From positions 434,001-498,000 of the forward strand of contig JAIUPT010000008.1 in NCBI GenBank assembly GCA_022315425.1: a DNA stretch of 64,000 nucleotides. The letters run 5' to 3'. Positions 20,815-30,660 of the stretch are shown in pieces; position 1 is the first letter of the stretch; each line of letters starts with the position of its first letter. Under the pieces are notes generated by a model. It made no database searches and had not been told where the DNA came from. It saw only the letters and a list, made by a program, of their open reading frames with translations. The DNA is from Pseudevernia furfuracea (lineage: Eukaryota; Ascomycota; Lecanoromycetes; Lecanorales; Parmeliaceae). The position numbers were made by a program, and so were the translations under genes.

Positions 20815-22495
20815 GCTGCTCTTTTACGTTGCAGAAATGAGAGAGTCTTTGCAATCCCGAAGAAAGGAAAGCACGGGTTAAGTAAGAGTCGCTTGCGCCG
20901 TTGCGGCTTTTTTCAGAGCCGACATGCAAGCATCAATATTGGTTGCGTACTTGATAGGTTCCCCGAATGCATACCGTCATAGATGCGTACAACCGATCTA
21001 GAGAAAAAAGTATCTATTTTTCAATGTACTCTGTAGCGAGCTGCTGGTCTGTTACACAATCAAACTAGATGAGTAGGTGAGCACAGTAGTTTAGTAAAAT
21101 ATCATATATCATCTCTGAATGAGAATGAGGGCATGGTCAAGAAGGAAGGAAAGTGAGCTGGCCTAGAAAAGACAAGAGAAGGCCACAGGGCCATTCCTTG
21201 TTTGAAAGGAGACCGTAAATGGAAGGTGGGTTGTAACGATGGCCACTCGATGATGAAAGAGCTGCTCTTTCAAGAAAGGTCGGCTTCTACACTAGACATT
21301 GACAGCTAGTGAAAGGGTGAATAAGGATTCTAGACGAAATACTGGTTGGTCTGAGAATATACAGGCAACCTGCCAGAAATTGTGGCCTTTGGTTTGTGAC
21401 AGTTCAAAATCTGGTCCTTTTCATGGAAAAGCTGCTGTTCGTGAGTAGATCCGCATCAGAAAGAGCCGTAGACAGCGGGAAATTTTTTTTGTTGATGCTG
21501 CTGTTGTCGATACGTTTGGGCTTTGTATTCTGCACTGCTTCGACAGCCAATCCTGCATCATCATGACTCTTGACGCTAATATTTGTCGGTACTAGCGTCA
21601 AAAGTCTTGGCAAAATGATAGCTTTTAAATCGAAGTTCAGCACTTGGTTGGTTGCAATTCGAGGCAAAGACAGAGATCTTGCTTTCCGGTGATGGAGAAT
21701 AGCTGCTGGATTGATTTGCCTGACAACTTGTCTTGAGCTGGCAGCTGTCACGCCTCTAGAAGTGGGGTGGACAAAGAGTTTCTGATTCGTCTCCTCCTCC
21801 CAAGTCACAATCATGGCTATCTAGGCTACCTTTTAAGTACACAAGCTACTCTAATTAAGATTCACATGGTCTCCTGGCATATTACGCAATGCAGTCCATT
21901 CACAGCTACTCCCACGCTCATACAAGCCTCCATGAATTGCTGATACGAACCGGGCTGCTCTAGTTCTCGCAGTAGGCACCCTCGCAACTAATCCTCACCA
22001 GGTTGGGAAGACACTTGTATTACACCTCCGACAGCCCATCAAACAGCTTGGCAAAGGTGATCCTATTCCCAATTTGCAAGAGCTTTCATGTTATCGGACG
22101 GCGTCTCATCATTGTCGATTTGGCCGATAGTATGACCTCTCACAAGTAAGAGTTCCCCGAAAGTCGGTGGCAGCATTGGTGTCAGTATTGCCGGGGGCCG
22201 GGTTTTTCTTCTCGCTGTCGGAGATGATGGGGTAGGTATCTGACGTATAATCTAATCAACACATGTAAGTTGCGAAAGCGAATATTCAGCACCTACGGAC
22301 TGAAATCCATTTTATTCACGACGATACCACGTGAATTGGCCCCCGCCTATTTGCTACTGCAACAACAGCTTCCTCGTCGCCCGCTGTCGTCCCGAACGCT
22401 GTTTCCGCAATGACTATTATATATATATATGACCAACTTGCTCTAGACTTCATTCCATCTTTCAATCGTATCAAGCTCGAAGCAAAGACGCGACT
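20815..22495. other. Gene-poor stretch with one weak ORF
   Basis: A minus-strand ORF of 136 codons (21814 to 21404) starts with ATG but shows no domain, and I do not call it a gene. The last 85 bases contain a TA-rich promoter element upstream of the next gene. Confidence 0.4.
22413..22430 (+). promoter_or_regulatory. TATA-box-like element
   Basis: ATTATATATATATATGACC lies about 70-80 bases upstream of the ATG at 22496, followed by a pyrimidine-containing leader. This placement supports a real promoter for the three-exon gene that follows. Confidence 0.5.
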
Positions 22496-23125
22496 ATGGA
22501 TGTTCTGTTACTGAAACCTGGCGAGACCGTAGCTACAAGAGTCGACCTTCGTGCCACTCATACGATACAAGAAATATTGGAATGCTTGAAGGTCCAAGGC
22601 CACATACATAGTCCTGAAAGAAGCCACCTCAGTACCGGTGAGCTAGGACTAGGCTGTGCCGATTTTATCGGGTAACAAGGTAGAGGCAAGCCACTCAGCC
22701 TGAAAAATAAGTAGAGATCCCATTTTGAACGAGGAGAGCAGTTTGCCAAAACGATCATCGACGCCTCTCGAGAGTGTGACTTCCGCGTCTATCGATATGT
22801 AATTGTTTACACGAGGGCCGTCTACAAAATGGTCGCTCCAACGGCAAAGCTCATGGAGTTACACATTTTTACTAGCTTTGAATGCGTGCATCTAGGTGGA
22901 GGCAGAGGCACATTTTGGGTCATAGAATGCGACAAGGGGAAGGGGGGCGAGAAGACAGATACGTTTATATCTATTGAAGCTAATGGCGGAGATATCAATC
23001 GCGCCTCGGACGGCATCATGGTGAGTCCTTGTCTTTACGATAAAAGCACGAGAATGGAATCCACGTCTTAGCCACGTGTCGTGCGCCTCGTGAAATCCCG
23101 CGGCTTGAAGCTCTGGACGCTTTAA
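22496..23125 (+). CDS. Three-exon protein of unknown function, 177 aa
   Basis: Exons 22496-22671, 22717-23020 and 23072-23125. Intron 1 is only 45 nt (GTAACA to GTAGAG) and gives GELGLGCADFIG joined to SHFERGEQFAKTIIDAS. Intron 2 is 51 nt (GTGAGT to CTTAG) and joins NRASDGIM to PRVVRLVKSRGLKLWTL, stop. An alternative intron 1 donor (GTGAGC at 22638) does not give a compatible phase with the visible acceptors. The combined frame is protein-like: MDVLLLKPGETVATRVDLR, LMELHIFTSFECVHLGGGRG and WVIECDKGKGGEKTDTFISI. No family is recognised. A TATA-rich element sits 70-80 bases upstream. Confidence 0.55.
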
Positions 23126-23965
23126 AATCATCACTTCCATGCCACCAGGTCCTTTTGGAGATTTGCAGGTACTAGTACATCTAGCGAGTCGAGACCGAGG
23201 ATGAAAAACTCCAAATAGTTGCCACGGTATGGGAGGCCAGGCGAGGAGGCTATCCTGCGGGATGGATCTCGGTGTGTCAATGAGGACATGACAAAAGGGA
23301 TCGAAAGCACTGGGCGGCTCATGGATATATCATCCTGAAAAAGGGCGACTACGGTCAAGGCATGCTGGGATGGCATGGTGCAAAAATCGGTCGAACGATC
23401 GGGTAAAGTCGAGATGCCTGTAATGAGCAAGTCTTGCCAACTGACGGCGATGTTAGCTTGTTCAGAAAACCATCAACGCTAACAGTGCCCAATTATTCTC
23501 TCCGATTTTTCCGAGTATAATAAATTACACACATCGATGCAGCAGCTATCCGCAAAATTTCAACACGTCTGGGAGAGAAATCATGTCTTGCAAGTTCATG
23601 CCTCGTTGATTGGGTCGCTTGGTTTCCAAGCTGTTTGCTTTTATATCTCCACCCGTAATGGGGCTATATAGCAGAGAGTCCTGAAGCCTCTGCTTCATCC
23701 AGCCTCACACAGAATTCCTGATCCCACCTCGTATCCCAGCGTGCCTCACCTGGGCGTCTCTCAGAACGTGATCATTCCCTCCTCTGATTGGCAGCGTCAA
23801 TGGTTCGAGCCTCTCGTGTTCTCCGACACCATGGGGCCACATCTCGCCGATGAGATGGATTCAGCGCCGGCCATATCCGACTGTTGGCCGCTGCAGCGGT
23901 CCAACTACGGTGAATGGACGCGGCAATCCGGTAGTGTTTCCATCCTTACTCCCATGTGGAAACTC
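23126..23965. other. Intergenic spacer, 0.84 kb
   Basis: No supported gene. It contains one copy of the palindrome GTACTAGTAC (23169-23178). TATA-like TTTTATATC and GCTATATAGC occur near 23640-23672, but the only + strand ORFs beyond them run antisense to the DUF3431 gene. Confidence 0.4.
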
Positions 23966-24973
23966 TCAGTGGCGAAGAGCCTGCCTCGACGACCGTAGCC
24001 TCCAGGATGAGAGGCGGCTGGACCAATCTTCCAGTCCGGATAGCTCTGCCAGCTTCTCATCCTTCTCCTTAGTCTGCCTTGGCATCGGGCTCCAACTGCC
24101 CATGCACCCCTGCATCTCCGGCTCATTGCTGCAGTTAAATAGCGTCGGCCATAGCCTCTCCACGGTATGTCCAAAGAGCGGATTATCAGGCATGCTTTCC
24201 CCGAGTGTCTCCTTCAAAGCCGCCGGCTCCTGCTCTTGATGTATCCAATGACCCTCCGGCGCATCCACCAAACTGCCTATATATTCATATATCCATCGCG
24301 GTCTCGCTATTACTTTTTCTTTTGCGACAATGAACTGCCCGAGCCAGGAGATTGACTGTCGCTCAGTGGAGTCGCAGACTTTATTATCGAAGAGGGTTTG
24401 GAGTTGAGGGAGGAGGGGGAAGTAGTCTGTTTCGCAGCTACCGCAGACGCAGAAGAGAGGGTTACCGCCGTGTTGGAGGTTGAAGAATTTGGTTTCATTG
24501 GTGAACTTGTAGCGGAGTGACTGGTCGAGCCAGTCTGTGAAAGGGCGGGAGGCGTTGCCGGTGTCGTTGAGGCCGGTAATTGCGGCTTGGCTGAACATGG
24601 TATAGGGGTATACGTAGTCGTAGGTCTTGTTGATGTGATGCATGTATGTTCCTTGCTCTCTGCCGACATTGGGGAGGCGGATGACTTCTGCCGCATCCAA
24701 GAGTTCTTTGATTTGATCGAGGTTGGCGTGCTTGTTCTTTGTGTATATTGTGACGGTTGAGCCGAGCTCTTTCACAAATGGCATCTCGCGCACTGCAGTG
24801 ACCCATTCCTTCACTTTGAACAGGTTTTCGTTGTAGTGAGAGATGACCAGCTGGAATTGTGGCTCTTTTTGGAGCTGCCGAGAAGAGGGGAGAATGCACA
24901 TATGAAGAAAGACAATGCAAGACAGAATGGCGAGGCCCAGTCGAGCAACTGGGGAACTGATCAAAGATATCAT
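23966..24973 (-). CDS. DUF3431-family protein, type II membrane anchor, 335 aa
   Basis: The N-terminus carries one hydrophobic segment (LGLAILSCIVFLHMCIL, about 12-28), consistent with a signal anchor that places the rest in the secretory lumen. The body has the fungal DUF3431 pattern: FQLVISHYNENLFKVKEWV at the first beta-alpha unit, VTIYTKNK, NVGREQGTYMHHI and the following aromatic-rich region. The family has a glycosyltransferase-like appearance and is widespread in filamentous fungi, but no activity has been assigned, so function is inferred at best. Cysteines in NPLFCVCGSCETDYF could form disulfides. Single exon; the last 40 residues are basic and low-complexity. Confidence 0.8.
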   Translation of the reverse strand: MISLISSPVARLGLAILSCIVFLHMCILPSSRQLQKEPQFQLVISHYNENLFKVKEWVTAVREMPFVKELGSTVTIYTKNKHANLDQIKELLDAAEVIRLPNVGREQGTYMHHINKTYDYVYPYTMFSQAAITGLNDTGNASRPFTDWLDQSLRYKFTNETKFFNLQHGGNPLFCVCGSCETDYFPLLPQLQTLFDNKVCDSTERQSISWLGQFIVAKEKVIARPRWIYEYIGSLVDAPEGHWIHQEQEPAALKETLGESMPDNPLFGHTVERLWPTLFNCSNEPEMQGCMGSWSPMPRQTKEKDEKLAELSGLEDWSSRLSSWRLRSSRQALRH

Positions 24974-27221
24974 GACGATGGCGGATGACTTCGGTGTGGA
25001 AAGTGGAAAAAGGGATTATGTATGCGCACAGACATGAAGAGACAATGGAATTGATGAGACGAAAGGGATGGGGATTTGTTCGAAGTCATCAAGTAGGAAG
25101 AAATAGAGTAGATTACGAGGCCTGTTTCAAAATGTGGGATTCTCAGCATCCTCCAGCCATATTTCGGCTATGTTGCGCATTTCGGCTATATGACTGTATT
25201 TGTATGGGGTCAAAGACATCCCCCAGGAGAGTTCTGAGATAGAATAATCCATCTTTCATCCTTATCACTCTTTGGTATCCTCAAATCTTGACAGGTTATG
25301 AGCCCGGAAGCGGGCAAGGATAGTGTCACCCTTACACTTCCGCGAGGATATCAATCAATACTAATACGGTGATCACTTTTCGGCAAGGAATATACCAACC
25401 GTATTGCGACAGCCCATTTTTTTGGCTCGTAATCACCGACGAGAGGGCTGTTGCAATTCAATCCAACACAAAAAATATCGAATACCTATATTCTGCTACC
25501 GTGATTATGAAGCGAACTCAGTCTCAGTCCCACGATAGCAGCCATCGAAACGAATGTTCTAGGCGAGCGTCCCGGCGAGCGTCCTGGCTTTGAGTCCCTG
25601 TCCGATGTCCAAGCCTAATTGGCATCATAAATCTCCCCCCGAGAGCCGCTTATTTTTAGCCCCCGAAGTCGAGCATCAAATATCAATCACGAATTAATTC
25701 ATGATAGATTTGATCAGGTCTCCCCTGATAGGAGAAAATAGAGAAGAAAAAAAAACTCTTCAAGTAGACATACAGTACCACTGCGATACCAAACGGAAGC
25801 AGGGTGAGATAGATGGAGTAAGGGAAGCATGGCAGTGCTTGGCTGCCATTCCCTTGGGGCTTGCGACACGGGTCCTCCAGAGACGGATCGTCAGCTTCGA
25901 CAGTGCCGCAAGGCGCAAAATCACCTCGGTTGATGCAATCCGCTCAAGATGATCATAAATAGTAACCTCTTTGGGGGATGAATGACGCTTTTAGATCTGG
26001 TCTCTGGGTCAAAGAAATCATCCGAATAAAAGCGACTGAAGGATGGAGTCGCCGAAGCCGATGGCTGAACCTGTGAGGCGGGGCAATCTGTAACGATAAA
26101 GAGCCGAATTTCACTACTTCTTTCGTCTCCATTGGAGAAGTAGATGCCGAAATGGATGGAGTACGACTTTGGATTTTTTTGGTGAAGATCTCAGATGATG
26201 ATGAGATGGGGTTGTCTTATCTCCCGAAACATGCATTGCAGGCCCGCCCCGGCCGAGTACGAGTAGGTATGTTGGATATTTCGGCTATGTTGCCTGGTTT
26301 AGCATCGGCTTGGCAGCGGACTCGTTCCGCTCTCGCCAGAAGTTTCCTGTACTTACGGAGTAGATACGAGTATATGCGACAGAGTAGTATATCTCCGTAG
26401 TCTGGCCCAATTCCTGAATGGAATGGGCAGCAAATTCTATGCGATTAAGGTACATATGCAGGTACCCTGCCAAGATCTGTGATCTTCTGGTATCGAATCC
26501 TTCATCCTTCTCAGAGTACGGTACACTTGAAAAGTAGTAGATATGTATGATATGTATCCTTTTCCTACCAATTGATGCGATTTACTTTGCGCTTACGCCC
26601 TGACCACTGTCATCACCGCACATGCTCGAGAATAGAGAGGAGAAAATTTGGAAGGCCGAAGTCTGGCTCGTCATCAGCCAGCTACAGCACGTTCTAATGC
26701 CTTGGAAGGCCAAGATTACCATCTAGATGGCTACAAGACCTACCGCGACGTCTACCATCCCTCATTCCACCTACGACTCGACGGACTGATAGAAACGACG
26801 TTGAGATCTGTCGCTTTCGAGCAAGCTTGGTATTTTCCTTTTGTTCGGTCTCAGTTGGAAAGAGCAGTGTTTTGCCTCTACGAGTACCCTTTGGCCTGCA
26901 TCCTTGCGCCAACAAGAACCCATCTTTATGAGGGATGGCATAGGATGAATTTCAAGCGAGAGCTTCTTTAAGCTCCTCATTATTTGGTTTCATGACATGA
27001 AAGAGACATATGTCAACCCTTCCAATTCGCTTTCGGCTCCTCGGATGGGCGCTACGTCACACAGTTTGACGTCACTTTACTTCACAAGCAACAGAGTAAA
27101 AATATTATAAGAACCTTCCGCATGGCTGTCATTCATTCAAACCAACTTAACTTGTCGTCCATCTGGCTTCAGCATATCTATAAAGTCTTTATCGTTCCTA
27201 AGCAACACCAAAACTTCCACA
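24974..27221. other. Gene-poor stretch, 2.2 kb
   Basis: No supported gene between the DUF3431 gene and the dehydrogenase. Short ORFs (25369-25593, 25701-25952, 26152-26400, 26648-26971, all +) have no domain or coherent composition. The last 170 bases contain the dehydrogenase promoter elements listed separately. Confidence 0.45.
27054..27110 (+). promoter_or_regulatory. CRE-type palindrome plus TATA-like element upstream of the dehydrogenase
   Basis: A half site ACGTCA (27054-27059), a perfect 8-bp palindrome TGACGTCA (27067-27074) and TATTATAA (27103-27110) precede the ATG at 27222. TGACGTCA is the established binding sequence of CREB/ATF-type bZIP factors (AtfA-like in filamentous fungi); actual binding here is inferred. 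Confidence 0.5.
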
Positions 27222-28001
27222 ATGGTAGCCCAAAACCTCGAATTTAAGTGCGCAATCGTCACAGGCGGAGGTGGCGGCCTCGGACGAGCAATATCGGAAT
27301 GGTTGATTTCCCAGGGCAAGAAAGTCATAATAGTGGGCCGGACGGAGTCGAAGCTTCAGACCGCTGCTAAGGAGATGGGCAGTTCCACCCCATACTACAC
27401 CCTTGACACCGGAGATATCTCTGCTATTCCTAGCTTCATACAGCAAGTCACGAAAGACCACCCAGAAGTCGACTGCTTAATCAATAACGCCGGTGTCCAA
27501 AGACCTCTAGACGTGAACAGCTTCGATCTGCAAAAAGCCGACCAAGAAATTGACATCAACATCAGAGGCCCAATGCACCTAGCCATTGGTTTCCTCGACC
27601 ATTTCAAATCCAAATCCAATGGTGCCCTGATTGTCAATGTCTCCAGTGTCCTTGGTTACATCCCGACTAGCGTCATCAACCCGGTCTACAATGGCACTAA
27701 GGCATGGCTGCACTTCTGGAGCATGAACCTGCGGACACAGCTCAAAGACACCAAAGTTAGGGTAGTGGAGATCGTACCACCGACTGTGGGGACGGACTTG
27801 CACAGAGAGAGAACGGATCCAGATGATAACAAGAAGGAGAAGAACAGCTCGGCGCTGAGTGTTGAAGAGTTTATGGACTTCATCACTAAGGACTGGAAGG
27901 CGGATAAGGAGATCATTGGGGCAGGGCCGAGTCAGAAAGTAGTGGATAGATGGTACCATGAATTTGGATCGGATTACGAGAAGGTTGCTGGGACTAAGTA
28001 A
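27222..28001 (+). CDS. Short-chain dehydrogenase/reductase (SDR), 259 aa
   Basis: Complete single-exon classical SDR. The cofactor motif T-G-G-G-G-G-L-G is at residues 14-21; Arg40 after the second strand (VIIVGRTESK) suggests NADP(H) preference. NNAG is at 88-91, the catalytic Ser lies in NVSS (141/142), and Tyr156 and Lys160 in VYNGTK complete the catalytic set. The layout resembles the DltE-like group of oxidoreductases of unknown substrate. Length is normal for the family. Upstream are a CRE-type palindrome and a TATA-like element; downstream, in tandem, is hapX with 352 bases between. Confidence 0.93.
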   Translation: MVAQNLEFKCAIVTGGGGGLGRAISEWLISQGKKVIIVGRTESKLQTAAKEMGSSTPYYTLDTGDISAIPSFIQQVTKDHPEVDCLINNAGVQRPLDVNSFDLQKADQEIDINIRGPMHLAIGFLDHFKSKSNGALIVNVSSVLGYIPTSVINPVYNGTKAWLHFWSMNLRTQLKDTKVRVVEIVPPTVGTDLHRERTDPDDNKKEKNSSALSVEEFMDFITKDWKADKEIIGAGPSQKVVDRWYHEFGSDYEKVAGTK

Positions 28002-28180
28002 GGGTTTCCACGGGCTCACCTTCAGGACTGTTGCTTTCCGACCGTGGCTGGAGCATTAAAAGTTGGCACTGTATATAGTCCTCGAGCGATAGCGTTCTAG
28101 TTTAAATAATATAAAATCCTTCCGTGCTCTACCTTAGACAGGACTCATTTTGTGTTTTAAAGCGCCCCTAAGCCTACGAG

Positions 28181-28207
28181 AGTAAGGTAAGGTATGTAAG
28201 GTAAGGA
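28181..28207 (+). repeat. Short tandem repeat of GTAAG units
   Basis: AGTAAGGTAAGGTATGTAAGGTAAGG: an imperfect doublet of GTAAGGTAAGG in the hapX upstream region. It may be chance. Confidence 0.5.
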
Positions 28208-28228
28208 GCGACATCCGACGAGCTAGCG

Positions 28229-28274
28229 TTATCGCCTTTTCTAACCTCATTTGTCTTATCAGATCTGCTGATAA
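28229..28274. promoter_or_regulatory. GATA-factor (SreA-type) sites upstream of hapX
   Basis: TTATCAGAT at 28256-28264 is the reverse complement of ATCTGATAA, an exact match to the extended ATCWGATAA site of the iron-sensing GATA repressor SreA/SRE. Two further HGATAR cores lie beside it: CGATAA on the minus strand (28229-28234) and TGATAA on the plus strand (28269-28274). All are 80-125 bases upstream of the hapX ATG. SreA repression of hapX under iron sufficiency is established in Aspergillus; its operation here is inferred from these sites. Confidence 0.65.
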
Positions 28275-28353
28275 AGTCACTTAGCTCAATATACATAATT
28301 GATCTTTGACGAATTGACAGTACACAACATCTCGATTGTCGGAGGAATACTCG

Positions 28354-29907
28354 ATGGCTAATCCAGCAGAACAAGCACCTTCTTCAAAAACACATCGTCA
28401 CCCAACGCCACTCATCAACATCCCCACCACTGCTCCACCCACAATGACAACCTCTTCCCCTCAAGTCCTCACCCCATCCGCATCCTCCATGACCAACAAG
28501 CCTCTAGCGCCCTTGCCAGGCACATCTTACGCACCCATAATCTCCATGAACAAAGAATGGGTTCTTCCACCAAAACCCAAGCCCGGCCGAAAGCCCGCAG
28601 TCGACACACCGCCTACCAAACGGAAGGCCCAGAACAGAGAGGCTCAGCGCGCTTTTCGGGAGCGAAGAGCTGCTAAAGTTAGTGAATTGGAAGATCAGAT
28701 GAAGGCGAGAGAGGAAGAAGATCAGAAGGAGCAGGAGAAGTTGGTGGCCCGCGTCAAGCAGCTGGAGCATATTTTGGAGGATTACACTGAGAAGCTGATG
28801 TACTGGCGGGGAAAGTTCAGTGAGATAGAAGACACTTACGAAAGAGAAAGACAGCTTCGGCAGAGTGCGGAGATGGAAATCGAGATACTACGGAAAGGGA
28901 TGACGAATGGGACGGAGGCTGTTCCGCTGCCACCAAGGCGGCCGGTACAGAATGGATATATGGCGGAGCCAGCACCTGGAGTTCAAAGTGGCACTACAGC
29001 GATAGAAACTCATGTTGTGGGCTGTGGCAAGTGCAGCGCGGAGACGAGGTGCCAGTGCATAGACGAGGCGTTCGAGATGGACAACGTGCCAGCTGAGCCA
29101 GATGCCCCGACATTCAAACGCCCGCATTCTCCCCAATCCTGTATAGACAACAAGCGCCGTCAACTATCGAAATCTGATACCAGCTCAGAGATCGATTTCA
29201 CAGCGCAGTTCTCTACCCGGCGCCTTCCGACCCTTACAACTTCCGCCTCGACCGCATCCTCCACAGCAGCAACAGCACTGCCAGAGCCTTGCGGCTTCTG
29301 TTCAGATGGCACACCCTGCCTCTGCGCCGAACTAGCCAAGGAGCACCCAGACCGCGCCCTCAAATCTCCCGCATCTACCTTGCCCACGCCGCCAGAGTCG
29401 GCTACAACCACCGCAACCTCTTCAAACCCCTGCATCAACGGTCCAGGAACCTGCACTCAATGCCGCTCCAACCCAACCTGCACTCTCTTCTGCAGATCTC
29501 TTGCTGAAATCAGAACCAAAAACCACGACCAACCCTCTCCCACAAGTAACAGTACCACCAACCAAACAGCCAGCCAAGGTTCCACGTTCAACTGCGCCGA
29601 CGCCTTCACAGTTCTAAGCCGCCACCCTGGCTTCAACCAAGCAACCGCCGACCTGACAACCTGGATACCCCACCTCTCCACCGTCCCCTCTGCAACCACA
29701 GCCTTCGACATCGAAGCCGCCTCCGTAATGGGCGTGCTCAAGCTATTCGATCGGCGCTTTGGCACCACCAGCAAACCCGAACCGACGATCCATAGAGAGA
29801 GATGTAGCGACCAGCTTGATCATATCCCAGTCCAGACTTCCCAGAACGGAGGAGGAGGTGCTCTTGATGAGTGGATCAAGACGAGGGATGCCAGAGGCGG
29901 AAATTAG
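28354..29907 (+). CDS. hapX: bZIP iron regulator HapX, 517 aa
   Basis: Domains in order: a Hap4-like CCAAT-binding-complex interaction motif at about 66-82 (NKEWVLPPKPKPGRKPA); a bZIP basic region at about 88-108 (KRKAQNREAQRAFRERRAAK) running into a heptad coiled coil to about 180; and cysteine-rich regions C-x2-C-x6-C-x-C at 224-235 (CGKCSAETRCQC) and 313-324 (CGFCSDGTPCLC), then a third at 360-380 (CINGPGTCTQC onward). The basic region following the CBC motif and the Cys-rich blocks identify HapX. It acts in the nucleus with the CCAAT-binding complex, repressing iron-consuming genes under iron starvation and activating iron-detoxifying genes under excess; the Cys-rich regions sense iron through Fe-S ligation. 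The start is the first ATG (28354); no intron is needed. Upstream GATA sites suggest the SreA feedback loop. Confidence 0.93.
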   Translation: MANPAEQAPSSKTHRHPTPLINIPTTAPPTMTTSSPQVLTPSASSMTNKPLAPLPGTSYAPIISMNKEWVLPPKPKPGRKPAVDTPPTKRKAQNREAQRAFRERRAAKVSELEDQMKAREEEDQKEQEKLVARVKQLEHILEDYTEKLMYWRGKFSEIEDTYERERQLRQSAEMEIEILRKGMTNGTEAVPLPPRRPVQNGYMAEPAPGVQSGTTAIETHVVGCGKCSAETRCQCIDEAFEMDNVPAEPDAPTFKRPHSPQSCIDNKRRQLSKSDTSSEIDFTAQFSTRRLPTLTTSASTASSTAATALPEPCGFCSDGTPCLCAELAKEHPDRALKSPASTLPTPPESATTTATSSNPCINGPGTCTQCRSNPTCTLFCRSLAEIRTKNHDQPSPTSNSTTNQTASQGSTFNCADAFTVLSRHPGFNQATADLTTWIPHLSTVPSATTAFDIEAASVMGVLKLFDRRFGTTSKPEPTIHRERCSDQLDHIPVQTSQNGGGGALDEWIKTRDARGGN

Positions 29908-30129
29908 ATCAGAAAACACGACACGAAAGATGGTAATAAGATTGCTTATGCGCCAAGCGTTTAGGCGAAAGGATAAGCGAGGAGGCCGAGGATTGAGGAA
30001 GGGAGATGGCCTGAGGATTTACGACGGGAGCAGGAGGGGTAGTTGGTTTTACAAGGTGTACGCCAAGAGTCCAACTCGGCTACTCTATGGATGAAGTGAT
30101 CGATAAATAAAACACCTTCCCTAATCTCC

Positions 30130-30660
30130 TCAGTCTGCCTTTTGTTGATTAGCTTCTATCCATTCGTGTATCTCCAGCGCTTCTTCAATCTTCTTGTACG
30201 GCCAGCTGAGATACGGACACAAGAAGGGGCGCTCGTCGCACCTATTCTCGTCAGAGCTGTACTGCTCCGCATGGTACGCAGGCGTGACAGTGGTCATCTT
30301 GTGGCGATTAACACCGTAACAGTGGAAGAACGCCTTGAATTTTTCGGGATTTCTCTCGCGGAGTCCTGATATCTTGCCCCTCGCACAGTAATTACTCCCC
30401 CCCAAGTTCCCAAAAGGGCCCCAGCTTCGACACCTGACGGAGTTGACCTGCGATGCTCAAAAACTCTTTGATATATGTCAGACCCATCTCCTCCTCCTCC
30501 TCCTCGTCCGATTGCGTATAAATCTCCCGAACAGGGCACGAGTCCAAGCAGTAGGGGACCGCGGTGAGGAGGAGGCCCGTCTGAGACGGGAAGATCGGAT
30601 TTTTGCTCCCTGGCCCAAAAGCAATGAAAACTTCGAAGATCGGTCTTGCTTCTGGATCAA
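30130..30660 (-). pseudogene. Conserved-looking fungal protein gene with apparent frameshift
   Basis: Two overlapping minus-strand frames join naturally at a run of seven C (30397-30403; G on the coding strand). Upstream the frame reads PIDPEARPIFEVFIAFGPG, then an acidic run (SDEEEEEE) and GQLRQVSKLGPFWELGG, then hits a stop directly after the run. The +1 frame continues with SNYCARGKISGLRERNPEKF, then VNRHKMTTVTPAYHAEQYSS and RCDERPFLCPYLSWPYKKIE. One G fewer would join the two. The 5' end is unresolved: an in-frame stop lies just upstream in AT-rich sequence, so the visible upstream part is probably entered through an acceptor near 30662. This may be a pseudogene, an allele, or a homopolymer sequencing error. 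No function is recognised. Confidence 0.45.

Noticed and set aside
21404..21814. Minus-strand ORF of 136 codons with ATG
   Set aside because: No domain, no signal peptide, no clear promoter; kept only as a note in the spacer entry.
23741..24239. Plus-strand ORFs with TATA-like elements upstream
   Set aside because: They run antisense to the DUF3431 coding region and look like its shadow.
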